Shown here: positions 10,046 through 19,407 of the stretch, in pieces
Layout: every line of letters starts with the position of its first letter
Position numbering within the stretch: position 1 is the stretch's first letter
Source of the DNA: Lacinutrix neustonica
GTDB lineage: Bacteria; Bacteroidota; Bacteroidia; Flavobacteriales; Flavobacteriaceae
DNA: 64,000 nucleotides
Assembly (NCBI RefSeq): GCF_026625145.1
Contig: NZ_CP113088.1
Location: 3,451,501 to 3,515,500, forward strand
Direction of reading: 5' to 3'
Program-made: the position numbers and the translations under genes
The notes under the pieces: generated by a model
The model's database searches: none
What the model saw: the letters and a program-made list of their open reading frames with translations, nothing else
Told to the model about the DNA's origin: nothing

Positions 10046-10893
10046 TTATTTGAGTAGAAATTTTATTTCTTGAGAAATGTTTTTCCCTAAAATAAAAGGT
10101 TTGGAAACCTTTTTGGTTTTAAAATTAGTGACTATTTCATTAAAGTCTTTTCCTTTAATATATTCTAATGTTGGCCATTCGTTTTTATCAAAGGGATGGA
10201 AGTTTTTGTGTGCCTTATAATTTTCTTTATTTATAGATTTCGGAATTCAAAAAAGGTATCTACATCAAAATCTTCTTTGTGCCCCCAATTGTTCAATTTG
10301 AATTTTAGTTCTTCTTCATCTCTACCCCAAGATTGATGAACGGATATAAAAGGAACGTACCATTTTTGCTGATTTTTATTTTTCCGCCCTCTTACATAAT
10401 TAGCCTTCGTGCTACCTAAATAGTAGTTCGTGTAAGTTGGACAGTATAAAATACCATCTTCAAGTATTTTGTAAACATCAATCATGAAGGCGCATATTTG
10501 AATGGGTTTCTTTCTAGAAAGGAGATGGTCGTTCTTTTTTAAATATTTGGTAAAACCCTCAAAATCTACAAAATACTCATCGGCATCAATTTGTATACAA
10601 ATGCCATCACCCATGCGTTTAGCGAGCATATTACGTTCTCTAGTTTCATTTTGCATGGCATTAATAGTAGCGTCATAAAAATCATCTTCATAGATGTCGA
10701 TTTTATTATCAATATCGTATGCTTTTAGCCATTCAAAAAAAAGCGCATTTATCTGAAAAGTGTTGCGGGACCAGGTTTGTCTACTACTATCAATCGCTAA
10801 TGTAATTGTTGTGGCATGTTTGTAAACTAAAGGGATAGAAATTTTTAAAAGTTCGTAATCGTAAGCAACTAAGAAACCAACATTTATTTTCAT
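10046..10893 (-). CDS. GT-A type glycosyltransferase-like protein (frameshifted)
   Basis: About 282 residues after repair of one CCAGA-type break at 10238-10243 (FFEFRNL stop becomes FEFQKSINKENYKAHKNF and runs to 10046). MKINVGFLVAYDYELLKISI opens a nucleotide-diphospho-sugar transferase-like fold; GICIQIDADEYFVDFEGF carries a DAD motif suited to metal and nucleotide-sugar binding. The C-terminus FNEIVTNFKTKKVSKPF has no family I recognise. Divergent from the DUF5672 gene at 10971, sharing a 77-base spacer that must hold both promoters. Confidence 0.75.
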
Positions 10894-10970
10894 TAACTTT
10901 GTCTTTGTTTGTGCAACGAAGATAAATAAATTTACAATTTGTGAGTTGTTAAAACAATTAAAACTATTGT

Positions 10971-11747
10971 ATGCAGATTAAGTTGGTTACCATTATAATA
11001 CCCATTTATAAAGTCAATCTATCGCTAACAGAGCAAATGTCGTTAGGGCAATGTTTAAAACTATTAGGAGGTTTTGATATCGTTTTTGTTCATCCGAGAA
11101 AAACTGGATGTTTCCCCATTGAACGCTAATGGTAAAATTAGGAGTGAGGTTTTTCCAAAGCATTATTTTGAAACTGTTTATGGATATAATAGTTTGATGT
11201 TATCTGATGCTTTTTATGAGCGCTTTTTAAACTTCAAGTATCTGCTCATTTATCAATTAGATGCCTTTGTTTTTAAAAATGAACTGCTTCAGTGGTGCGA
11301 AAAAGACTATGATTATATTGGAGCACCATGGATCGCTTCACCAGATACCTTGCTAAAAAAAATGTTGAGTATTTTCAATTCTAAACGGAAAAGAGAACGT
11401 CAGAAAATATTTTTTAAAGTTGGTAATGGCGGGTTTTCTTTACGTAACATTGCGAAGTGTTATCAAATTGCTCAAGAAATGAAAAGCGAAATTGCGACCA
11501 ATTTAAAACGAGAGAAAAATGATTTTTATATTATGGAAGACGTCTTTTGGTCCATAATAGTTCCAAAGCATTACTCAGACTTTAAAATTCCGAGTACCAA
11601 GAGGCGTTGGGTTTTGCAATCGACAGAAAACCAAAATTAGCATTAAAACTAAACGCGAATAAGCTACCATTTGGATGTCATGGTTTTGATAAGCCTAAAG
11701 TTAAAGCGTTTTGGAAGGACATTTTAATCACGAATTACCAGGGGTAG
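10971..11747 (+). CDS. DUF5672 family protein (two frameshifts)
   Basis: About 258 residues after repairing two CCAGA-type breaks (11094-11098 and 11590-11594): HPEKLDVSPLNANGK and FKIPEYQEALGFAID are restored. Starts MQIKLVTIIIPIYKVNLSLT. Hallmarks of DUF5672 are visible: FKYLLIYQLDAFVF, YDYIGAPWIA, KVGNGGFSLRN and MEDVFWS. Proteins of this family occur in LPS and capsule clusters and are probably glycosyltransferases of a GT-A type; the activity of this one is inferred from context only. Confidence 0.8.
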
Positions 11748-11806
11748 GAATTAATAATATTTTTTTGAAGGTCCAAATAGTCAATATTTGGACAAACTTA
11801 TAAAAC

Positions 11807-12571
11807 ATGCGTAAAGACATCAACCCACCCTATCAAAGGCATTCTAAAACGTTAGACCATCTTATATTAAACTATGAGACAGAAGGAAAGGCCTATGGAA
11901 ATCAGGATAGAAACAGTTTGCGATTATTTCAATTAGGCGATAAGGTGCTGAACGTCAAGTCTTTTAAGAAGCCAAATGTCATCAATAAAATTGTTTACAA
12001 ATGCTTCAGAAAAAGCAAAGCACAACGTTCCTTCGATTATGCCAACAAATTAATAGCATTCGGAATCAATACTCCAGAGCCAGTCGCCTTTTATGAGATC
12101 AATGCGGGGTTGCTTTTTGGCAAGAGTTACTATATAAGCGAACATTTAGATTATGATATTACGTTTCGCGAGTTAACGACAGATTTTAATGTTCCTAATC
12201 ATGAAGCGATTTTAAGAGCGTTTACTAGGTTTACCTTTCAGTTGCACGAAAAACAGGTTAATTTTCTTGATCACTCACCAGGAAATACCCTCATTGAATT
12301 CAATAATGGGGATTATAAATTTTCTTTAGTGGATTTAAATCGTATGAATTTTGAAAAAATGACCTTTGAAAAGCGTATTAAAAATTTCGCTAAACTGACC
12401 ATTCATAAAGATATGGTTTCAGTAATGAGTGATGAATATGCTAAATTAATAAATGAAGCCTATACAAAAGTATTTAACTTAATGTGGCAGGAAACTCAGG
12501 CATTTCAAGAAGCATATCACAGACGGAGACGTTTAAAGCGGAAGCTTAAGTTTTGGAAGCATTATGATTAG
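11807..12571 (+). CDS. Lipopolysaccharide (Kdo/WaaP-type) kinase family protein
   Basis: 254 residues with a protein-kinase-like fold. VLNVKSFKKPNVINKIVYKC supplies the ATP-binding lysine region, FLDHSPGNTLIEF the catalytic loop (Asp and Asn), and FSLVDLNRMNFEKM the metal-binding Asp. The family phosphorylates Kdo or heptose of the LPS inner core, which fits the surrounding glycosyltransferases and the heptosyltransferase-like gene at 14400-15453. C-terminus is very basic (RRRRLKRKLKFWKH). Its stop overlaps the end of the convergent GT2 gene by four bases. Frame intact. Confidence 0.82.
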   Translation: MRKDINPPYQRHSKTLDHLILNYETEGKAYGNQDRNSLRLFQLGDKVLNVKSFKKPNVINKIVYKCFRKSKAQRSFDYANKLIAFGINTPEPVAFYEINAGLLFGKSYYISEHLDYDITFRELTTDFNVPNHEAILRAFTRFTFQLHEKQVNFLDHSPGNTLIEFNNGDYKFSLVDLNRMNFEKMTFEKRIKNFAKLTIHKDMVSVMSDEYAKLINEAYTKVFNLMWQETQAFQEAYHRRRRLKRKLKFWKHYD

Positions 12572-13322
12572 CGTCTATTTTTACGCAGTAACCGGAGTTT
12601 CACATAACGCATAAATACCACATACCCTTGTATATAGCCAATCGTTAAACCAACAACACCATCACGAAAACCACTTTGTACAATGTAATGCTTAAAAAAG
12701 CCCCAAAAAGGTTTAATAATAAAATGATACGCCGTTAAGGGCCCTGTTTTATTGTCATAATCTTTCGCTTGTAAATTAGCATAGTGATTCATTTTTTGCA
12801 TGTACTTATCAAAACTTCTATACGAATAATGTAATAGGCTCTGTTTCAATTGAGAGGTAACACCATTAACGTGAAGAGATTCATGAACATGGCGATCGTC
12901 ATATAGACAAAGATCTCTTTTAAACAGTCTAATCACACTGTCATTTCGCCACCCGCTGTAATTAACACGTTGCCCCATAAAATGATTAATACGTTTTATT
13001 CTAAACGCATCGTAAAGTATTTTTTCGCTATTTAAAATAGTAAGAATTTCGGTTTTTAAGTCCGAGTCACCCGTTCATCGGCATCTAGTAAAAGGATCCA
13101 TTCATGTTTTGCTTGTGAAATAGCATAATTTTTTTGAACACCATAAAAATCAAATTCACGTTGTAAGACTTTAGTAGCTAAGCTTTGTGCTTTTTCAAAA
13201 GTACCATCCGTACTAAAACTATCAATTACCAATATTTCATCGGCAAAATCAACTGAGGCGATAACAGATGCGATGTGGTCAATTTCATTTTTAGTAGGAA
13301 TAATTGCGGTAAGCTTAATCAT
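12568..13322 (-). CDS. Glycosyltransferase family 2, WaaE/KdtX-like (frameshifted)
   Basis: About 251 residues. MIKLTAIIPTKNEIDHIASV, EILVIDSFSTDGTFEKA and WILLLDADERVT are the pattern of the WaaE/KdtX group that adds a hexose to the LPS inner core. One break at 13062-13066 (CCGAG) is repaired by one added base and gives LDADERVT(L or P)DLKTEI; the C-terminal half then reads through RINHFMGQRVNYSGWRND, HVHESLHVNG and an amphipathic helix (GFFKHYIVQSGFRDGVVG). Its ATG overlaps the end of the next upstream gene by eight bases. The link to core assembly is inference from similarity and the neighbouring kinase. Confidence 0.85.
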
Positions 13323-14400
13323 CTAATTTAAGGGTATAAGGCCTATGGTAACTTTTAAAAGTAAAATAATTTAAACGTTTTCTCATTTTATATTTGCGAA
13401 TTAAATTTAAAGGCTTGCTTTTTAAATAGCTTTTGTCTTTATGTAAAAATGCTATGGTGGCATCAATGACTCTTTTTGAGGACGCACCATCATAATACGG
13501 GTGTAATTCAGCTATAAAGATGTCTATGTTTTCAAGTAGTGTTTTCGGGTATTTTAGAGCTTCATTGAGAGCTTCTTCGATATTTTTGGCAGCATTTACA
13601 TGAATTAAATAATTGTGTTGGAAGGTATGATTAAAAGTAACCACTGGTTTTTTTTGAAGTAAAAATTCTTGTATAACAGACGTGGTGTCGGCAAATAAGA
13701 CATCAGCAGTTTTAAGCAAAGGCACGAGATTGGTTGTATTAATATACTCAAAATTCACCCCATTTAAGTTTTCCCATTTTTGTTTTATGTCTTCCGGCAA
13801 TTTTGGATGTAATACCATCTTAAAATCGTAAGTCCCTAAAAGAGCTAGTCGTTTTATTTCGTTAAAAACTGTTGGGTTAAAGGCTAAACTTAAGCGTTTG
13901 GTAAAGGTGGAAGCGATTAGAATGGTGGGTATAGTACTTCGTTTTTTCTTTTCTAAAGGAAATAAAGGGTCTACTTTGCTCCATCCTGTTTCTACCACTT
14001 CAAAACTCTTTTTTTTCTTTTGTTTTTTTAGAAACCCTGTTGTAGTGCTTGGGCCTTGAGTACAATACAAGTCAAAAAATCCGCGTATTCTAAAATGCGA
14101 AAAATCATTTTTATTTTCCGGTCTTTTTTGAGCTAAAAAACCATGAAAAACCTGAGCTTTAACCCCTGTTATAAAATCAGGAACATCATCTGTGGCCGTT
14201 AAAACGATGTCAGGTTTATAGTTCAGAACGTCGTGAATGGTGGGTAGCACGTTTTCTTTTTTAATTAATGCTTTTTTTCCATCCGCTTCATCGCTAAACC
14301 AGTGTACGGTATACCCTCTCTTTAATATTTCAGCTTCTAGTGGTAGCCCAATAGGCACCGAGTAACTGTATGATATGTAAATAAGAAATTTGTAATTCAT
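13315..14400 (-). CDS. CDP-glycerol glycerophosphotransferase-like protein
   Basis: 361 residues, intact. VVETGWSKVDPLF, ILIASTFTKRLSLAFN, KMVLHPKLPEDIKQKW and, near residue 240, LLKTADVLFADTTSVIQEFLLQKKPVV, then HPYYDGASSKRVIDA, are the conserved blocks of the TagB/TagF (CDP-glycerol:poly-glycerophosphate transferase) GT-B family. In teichoic-acid makers these add glycerol phosphate; in Bacteroidota they occur in LPS and capsule clusters where the product is not known. The ATG overlaps the TAA of the GT9 gene (TAATG). Confidence 0.82.
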   Translation of the reverse strand: MNYKFLIYISYSYSVPIGLPLEAEILKRGYTVHWFSDEADGKKALIKKENVLPTIHDVLNYKPDIVLTATDDVPDFITGVKAQVFHGFLAQKRPENKNDFSHFRIRGFFDLYCTQGPSTTTGFLKKQKKKKSFEVVETGWSKVDPLFPLEKKKRSTIPTILIASTFTKRLSLAFNPTVFNEIKRLALLGTYDFKMVLHPKLPEDIKQKWENLNGVNFEYINTTNLVPLLKTADVLFADTTSVIQEFLLQKKPVVTFNHTFQHNYLIHVNAAKNIEEALNEALKYPKTLLENIDIFIAELHPYYDGASSKRVIDATIAFLHKDKSYLKSKPLNLIRKYKMRKRLNYFTFKSYHRPYTLKLDD

Positions 14401-15453
14401 TACGATAAGCTATTTAGAAAGGCAATCAGTTGAGGTTTTAAATACTTGGGCTTGAGTTTTAAATAGAAAGGTTCGGATTTTCCTTGGCCTCTATTCTCAT
14501 CTTTTCTGATACGGTGATATAATCGGCTAAATGGATCGCTACATGTCTTATCGATTCATCATTACCAAACCAATTCGCTTTATTTAAATATGGAGAGAAA
14601 ATGGTAAAGGTTGGGACTCCCAAGGCCTTTGCCATATTGTTAGCACCACCTTCGTTACCTATAAATGCATGGCAATGATAGGTAAGGGCCAAAAAGTCTC
14701 TTAAACTGGAACCAAAAACATTAAAGAAAATGTTTTTCTTAGTCTTCGAACGACATAAATTTAAAATGGCTCTAGCGTCTTCTTCTTGTGCAGGAATATA
14801 GTTAAATAATAATTGTGCCTTAGGATTATGAGTTATAATGTTATCTAATAGCGCCGCCATATATTTAAAAGGGTAGGTTTTTTCAAGACTACTCCCGTAA
14901 CGCCTATCATAAATAAATCAGCATTCAAATTAATATTAGCATCAGACAAAAACTGTTTAGCATTGGTGATTTCTTGCTCTGTTAAATATATTTTTGGGGT
15001 ATAGGGTTTAAATTCCACCCCTAGAGGTTCTAATAATTTTAATCTGTTCTCTATTGCTAAGCTGGAGTTATGTAAAGGTTTTTTAAGACGTTTTATTGTG
15101 TGAGAGTACACAAAAGCCGTATAATTTTTATGGTAAGCCACTTTCATTTTACTCTTGCCAAACAAACAAATTAAAGCTGTCGTGGTGGAACCGTAGACGT
15201 CAATAATGGCATCATAATTCACCGCTCTAATTTGTTTTACAAACCTTATAAATTTAATTTTTGAGGCTTCTATTTGCTTGGTGTATAAAATATATTCATC
15301 TATAAACGGATGATTTTCAACCACCGGATAGGTATGTGAATTGATTAAAAAATACAAGGTAGCATTTGGATATTTTGCGCGTAATGCTTCAAATAATATA
15401 CTGGACGTTAGTACGTCTCCAATCATTTTTTGTTGTATTATTAATATTTTCAT
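14400..15453 (-). CDS. Glycosyltransferase family 9 (heptosyltransferase-like), two frameshifts
   Basis: About 351 residues, typical for GT9. N-terminus MKILIIQQKMIGDVLTSSIL and ALRAKYPNATLYFL are the family start; later NVFGSSLRDFLALTYHCHAFIGNEGGANNMAKALGVPTFTIF is the donor-binding signature. Two breaks: a lost base in the CCC run at 14893-14895 (repair gives GVTGSSLEKTYPFKYMAALL) and a CCAGA-type break at 14472-14476 (repair gives ENPEPFYLKLKPKYL, ending at 14400). Members transfer ADP-heptose or related sugars to LPS core. Shares TAATG with the next gene. Confidence 0.88.
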
Positions 15454-15459
15454 TTGGTC

Positions 15460-16276
15460 TTATACCGCTACATTATGCTCACGAAGCGCATCATTTAAAG
15501 AGGTTTTTTTATTTGTGCTTTCTTTACGTTTCCCTATAATTAGGGCACAGGGCACATTGTAGTCTCCAGCAGGAAACGCTTTTGTATAACTACCAGGAAT
15601 CACTACCGAACGTTCCGGAACACGGCCTCTCATTTCAATAGGTTCCGGTCCGGTAACATCGATAATTTTAGTACTCATGGTTAACACCACATTAGCGCCC
15701 GGAACAGCTTCTTTTTCTACGTGTACACCTTCCACAACAATACAGCGAGAACCAATAAAGGCTCCGTCCTCAATAATTACTGGTGCCGCTTGTAGAGGTT
15801 CTAAAACACCACCAATACCAACGCCGCCGAGATAAGTGTACGTTTTTACCTATTTGTGCACAACTGCCTACCGTAGCCCAAGTGTCGACCATAGTCCCTT
15901 CGTCTACATATGCCCCAATATTTATATAACTGGGCATTAAAATGGTCCCCGCACTAATATAGGCCCCATGGCGCGCAACGGCATGAGGCACTACGCGAAT
16001 GCCTTTTGCTGCATAGCCTGTTTTTAACGGAATTTTATCATGAAATTCAAAAACACCCACTTCAATAGTTTCCATCTTTTGAATGGGGAAGTATAAGACC
16101 ACCGCTTTTTTCACCCATTCGTTTACTTGCCACCCATGGCTTGTTGGCTCGGCAACACGAAGTTTGCCTTCATCTAATAGATCCACTACTTTTCTAATAG
16201 CCGTTTGTGTGGTTTCTTCGGTTAGTAATGCGCGATCGTTCCAAGCATTCTCTATAGTCAGTTGTAATTCTTTCAT
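15460..16276 (-). CDS. dapD: 2,3,4,5-tetrahydropyridine-2,6-dicarboxylate N-succinyltransferase (frameshifted)
   Basis: Lysine/diaminopimelate pathway enzyme; succinylates tetrahydrodipicolinate. About 272 residues. N-terminal helical part MKELQLTIENAWNDRALLTE, then a left-handed beta helix: GAYVDEGTMVDTWATVGSCAQIGKNVHLS, EDGAFIGSRCIVVEGVHVEKEA, VLTMSTKIIDVTGPEP, SVVIPGS. One CCAGA-type break at 15827-15831: repair restores [24 protein letters not shown] across it. Gene-sized, housekeeping, no reason to think it is inactive. It follows the GT9 gene on the same strand by only six bases (15454-15459), so the order may reflect cotranscription from dapD into the sugar genes. Confidence 0.93.
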
Positions 16277-16341
16277 TATAAAATTTATTTTGTTCGTCCC
16301 GTGAAGCTGGGAGTATCACATTTAGTATCTCAGTTGCTTTG

Positions 16342-16460
16342 GCGTGCCCTAAAGGTCAGGCTGTCTGCTATATCTTTTTTACATGCGTTTGCTTATTTAT
16401 AAGGCATGAGTAAAAAAAGGAAACGCATGTAAAAAAGGATGCCGCTTCCATCCTTCACGC
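16342..16460. repeat. Palindromic intergenic element, REP-like
   Basis: Between dapD and ruvX. A perfect 16-bp inverted repeat (16375-16390 TTTTTTACATGCGTTT; 16421-16436 its complement) is nested in a larger symmetrical block that opens with GCGTG and closes with CACGC, and includes CTGTCTGCTATATC on one side and GGATGCCGCTTCCATCC on the other. I recall elements with such 'GCTGT..GCTATATC ... GGATGCCGCT..CATCC' ends dispersed in flavobacterial genomes, which would make it a mobile REP-type repeat; only one copy is in this window. Confidence 0.5.
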
Positions 16461-16517
16461 AAATATAAATTCAATTTAAATAGGACACAATAATTTATAG
16501 TATTAAGATATAAACCT

Positions 16518-16525
16518 TAAATTTG
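16518..16525 (+). promoter_or_regulatory. Putative Bacteroidota -7 promoter element for ruvX
   Basis: TAAATTTG matches the TAnnTTTG consensus of the Bacteroidota primary sigma factor and lies 15 bases before the ruvX ATG at 16540. No clear TTTG -33 box is seen upstream at the usual spacing, so the assignment rests on the -7 box and position. Confidence 0.4.
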
Positions 16526-16539
16526 CACAAAAAATAATA

Positions 16540-16950
16540 ATGGCTCAAATTCTTGCAATAGATTATGGTAAAGTAAGAACCGGATTGGCGGTCACAGACG
16601 ATATGCAAATTATTGCTTCGGACTTACTACTGTTGCCACTAAAGAACTATTAGATTTTTTAAAAGCCTATACAAAAAAAGAGCAAGTAGCATTATTTTTG
16701 GTTGGTGAACCCAAGCAAATGAATAATGAAGCCAGTGAGAGCGAAGCGTTAATAGCGCCATTTATAAGTCGGTTACGTACTTTTTTTCCGAGAAATACCG
16801 GTAAAACGTGTCGATGAGCGGTTTACCTCAAAAATGGCAGTACAAACCATGATTGATAGTGGGCTTAATAAAAAACAACGTCAAAATAAGGCGCTTGTAG
16901 ATGAAATAAGCGCCACCATAATTTTACAAAGTTATTTGTATAATAAATAG
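16540..16950 (+). CDS. ruvX: Putative pre-16S rRNA nuclease / Holliday junction resolvase-like (YqgF), two frameshifts
   Basis: A 136-138 residue RNase H-like protein. Starts MAQILAIDYGKVRTGLAVTDD with the catalytic Asp in IDYGKVRTG; ends RVDERFTSKMAVQTMIDSGL and NKALVDEISATIILQSYL. Two CCAGA-type breaks: 16617-16621 (repair gives IIASGLTTVATKELL) and 16788-16792 (repair gives FFPEIPVKRVDERF). Both repairs restore the expected family residues. The family matures the 16S rRNA 5' end. Lies 16 bases upstream of def on the same strand. Confidence 0.9.
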
Positions 16951-16965
16951 TATAATACAGAAAGA

Positions 16966-17557
16966 ATGATATTACCAATTGTAGCCTATGGCGATCCCGT
17001 TTTAAAAGTAAAAGCAAAAGAAATAACCGCTGAGTATCCTGATTTAAAAACACTTATTTCAAATATGAAGGAGACCATGCACAACGCTTTTGGTGTTGGA
17101 TTGGCGGCGCCACAAGTAGGTCTGCCCATACGTATGTTTTTAATAGATGCCTCTCCTTTTGCAGAAGACGATGTCTTAGATGATGAAGAAAGAGCGTTTT
17201 TAGAAACCTTTAAACACACTTTTATTAATCCTGTAATTTTGGAAGAGACTGGCGATGAGTGGGCGTTTAATGAAGGCTGTTTAAGCATTCCAGATGTTCG
17301 GGAAGATGTGTTTAGAAAACCTAATATTAAAATTGAATATTTAGATGAAGATTTTAAAAAACATACGTTAGCTTTAAGTGAGTGCGGCCGCACGTGTGTT
17401 TCAACACGAGTATGACCATGTTGAAGGTGTGTTGTTTACCGATAAACTGTCGGCATTGAAAAAACGTTTAATTAAAAGTAAACTAACTAACATTTCTAAA
17501 GGTAAAATTAGTGTGGATTACCGCATGCGATTTCCTAATATGAAAAAGAAGCGTTAA
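16966..17557 (+). CDS. def: Peptide deformylase (frameshifted)
   Basis: Removes the formyl group from N-terminal methionine of new proteins. About 197 residues. Motif 1 GVGLAAPQVGLPIRMF, motif 2 EGCLSIPDVREDV, and motif 3 QHEYDHVEGVLFTDKLS are all present, the latter in a second frame. The break lies at 17379-17391 in a GC-rich run containing GCGGCCGC; unlike most breaks here it does not look like the CCAGA type, and one or two bases seem altered so the few residues before ARVFQHEYDH cannot be restored with confidence. The ATG at 16966 fits the family start MILPIVAYGDPVL. Confidence 0.92.
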
Positions 17558-17616
17558 AAACTTGCAAAACAAAAAAGCGTACAAGATATTTGCGCTCCAT
17601 TGAAAAAAATAGAAGC

Positions 17617-18036
17617 ATGGCATTAGATAAAATATTGGCAATTTCAGGAAAACCGGGATTGTATAAATTAGTGACACAAACGCGTGGTGGCTTTGTAGCC
17701 GAATCGTTAATTGATAATCGTAAAATCACTGTTGGGATTCAACAAAACGTTAGCGTTTTAAGTGAAATAGCTATTTATACGTTAACCGCAGAAGTGCCTT
17801 TACGTGAGGTGTTAAAGAAAATTAAAGCGAAAGAAAATGGTGCGCCAACAGCGATTAGCCATAAAGATAGTAAAGACAAACTAGAAGAGTATTTCTTTGA
17901 AGTATTGCCGGATTATGATGAGGATCGCGTATATGCTAGTGATATAAAAAAGGTCGTGCAGTGGTATAATATGCTTCAAAAAAATGATTTGATGGACTTT
18001 GAAGCGCCAAAAGCGTCTCAAGAGGAAGAAGAATAG
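17617..18036 (+). CDS. DUF5606 family protein
   Basis: 139 residues beginning MALDKILAISGKPGLYKLV, the conserved start of DUF5606, a small family restricted to Bacteroidota; I chose the ATG at 17617 over an upstream one at 17590 for this reason. The body carries TRGGFVAESLIDNRKITVG and a helical C-terminus FFEVLPDYDEDRVYASDIKKVVQWYNML, ending in a Glu run. Role unknown. It lies 60 bases after def and is followed by a hairpin terminator, so def and this gene probably share a transcript. Confidence 0.88.
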   Translation: MALDKILAISGKPGLYKLVTQTRGGFVAESLIDNRKITVGIQQNVSVLSEIAIYTLTAEVPLREVLKKIKAKENGAPTAISHKDSKDKLEEYFFEVLPDYDEDRVYASDIKKVVQWYNMLQKNDLMDFEAPKASQEEEE

Positions 18037-18054
18037 TTTTTCTTTATATAGATT

Positions 18055-18083
18055 AAAAAATCCAGCAGAGTTGCTGGATTTTT
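18055..18083. terminator. Hairpin terminator after the DUF5606 gene
   Basis: TCCAGCA and TGCTGGA arms around GAGT, flanked by an A6 run and a T7 run. It also divides the core genes from the toxin locus to the right. Confidence 0.85.
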
Positions 18084-18229
18084 TTGTTTGAATCAACCAT
18101 AGATTTTAATTTTTGTTTTAGTGCATGTATTCTATTTAATGAAGTTAATTCAAAAAATAGAGCTCTTTCTTTTAATTAATACAGGAAACTTACAATACAA
18201 TTTTTAAATGACTTATTTTTAATTATAAA

Positions 18230-18694
18230 TCAATATTCTTTTGTCCAAAAACCAATCACTTTATTTTCCTCATTGATGTGAATTTTAAGAAAAATTGGAT
18301 CTACCAATGTCCAACCCAAATTATATGACATTAGTTTCGCTGGTTGGTAATTTTTATTGTACCATTCATTTATTTTTTGTGTAATTTTTAATCTTGCAGA
18401 ATCAGCTTGCTTTATATTATAATTAATTTTTAAAGAATCAGGCAGGCTTTTTCCTTTAGGCAAAATAACTCCTATGGTATCAGAATTTGGTTCTCCTAAA
18501 AGATTAATAACCTGTTTTTTATCCATACCTATTTTTAAATAGTTTTGCATTAAATCATTAACCATCTCTAGTCTAGTGTTTCCCTCTTTTATAAGCTCAC
18601 TATTTTCAGACCATAACTCTTTATTAAAGTCTCGTTGAGCTTGGCATGAATTACATAATAATGTAAAAAGGATAGAAAAAAAAAGTAATTTCAT
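18230..18694 (-). CDS. Lipoprotein with BamE-like fold, candidate immunity protein
   Basis: 154 residues with a lipoprotein signal (MKLLFFSILFTLLCNSC, lipid Cys near 17). The middle reads MVNDLMQNYLKIGMDKKQVINLLGEPNSDT, the 'G-x-x-x-x-x-V-x-x-x-L-G-x-P' pattern of SmpA/OmlA/BamE-like domains, and the end ILKIH..ENKVIGFWTKEY supplies the usual closing strand. It is the last leftward gene of the toxin locus. The adjacent gene at 18939 carries the same kind of domain (MIDDLLDSDYLRG ... DVFGEPKI), so the two look like diverged duplicates. Role as immunity protein is inferred from position. The 244-base gap to the right holds no feature I can name. Confidence 0.6.
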   Translation of the reverse strand: MKLLFFSILFTLLCNSCQAQRDFNKELWSENSELIKEGNTRLEMVNDLMQNYLKIGMDKKQVINLLGEPNSDTIGVILPKGKSLPDSLKINYNIKQADSARLKITQKINEWYNKNYQPAKLMSYNLGWTLVDPIFLKIHINEENKVIGFWTKEY

Positions 18695-18938
18695 ATAATT
18701 TTATTAATTAGTATGTATTATCTGTGTATTTGGTGAAATCTAACCATTTGGTCCTAAAGGAGATAAACACACTAAATTCGAATCATATATGATTGTGAGA
18801 GTTTTTGTTTTTAAAATTTTAGAAGTAACAAAACACCAATATACTTTTTAGATATTAAACTTAGAATTATGATAATTATAAATTGTTATTTTTATGATAT
18901 TACGCCATGATTTATCTAAAAAGACATCATCGATATTC

Positions 18939-19406
18939 TTATTTTTCTTTAAAACTAAAATGATTTACAATATTGTTTTCAAATTGAAGATTAAGCTCAA
19001 AAACTTTGAAATCACCCCATGTACGACCTATCAATTCATAAGTCCAATTTTCTTCTTTCTTAATTTTAGGTTCACCAAATACATCTTTGATATTGTTTTT
19101 TTGTTTTCCTCTTAAATAATCTGAATCTAGTAAATCATCTATCATTTTGTATCTTTCTTCCGGTTTTTCGATCCAAATTTTTTCATTAAATTCAACCTCT
19201 GGTTGCTTCGTTAAAAAAGATAAATAAACTGTCGATATTAAAAAATAAATAAATATCGATAAAATAATACTAGTTACTATTTTTAGAGGTCTTTTTTCTT
19301 TAAAAAGCCGAAATTTACCAAGTATTACTATACCCAATATAAATAGAATAAATATTACTAATAAAACTGGCAATATTGCTATAATTAAATCATTCATAAT
19401 TATCAT
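18939..19406 (-). CDS. Membrane-anchored BamE-like protein, candidate immunity protein
   Basis: 155 residues: two N-terminal hydrophobic segments (LIIAILPVLLVIFILFILG and IVTSIILSIFIYFLIST) followed by a soluble domain containing RYKMIDDLLDSDYLRGKQKNNIKDVFGEPKI, and closing FELNLQFENNIVNHFSF. This resembles the BamE-like domain of the lipoprotein at 18230. The ATG at 19406 lies just behind the stop of the DUF6973-like toxin cassette (19408), the position of a cognate immunity gene; an ATG nine bases on (19397) is the alternative start. A membrane-bound inhibitor suggests protection at the inner membrane or in the periplasm. The link to the toxin is inference. Confidence 0.6.
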   Translation of the reverse strand: MIIMNDLIIAILPVLLVIFILFILGIVILGKFRLFKEKRPLKIVTSIILSIFIYFLISTVYLSFLTKQPEVEFNEKIWIEKPEERYKMIDDLLDSDYLRGKQKNNIKDVFGEPKIKKEENWTYELIGRTWGDFKVFELNLQFENNIVNHFSFKEK

Positions 19407-19407
19407 T

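Noticed and set aside
17379-17392. Biologically meaningful NotI-like GCGGCCGC site
   Set aside because: It coincides with an uncertain stretch in def and is probably at least partly a read error.
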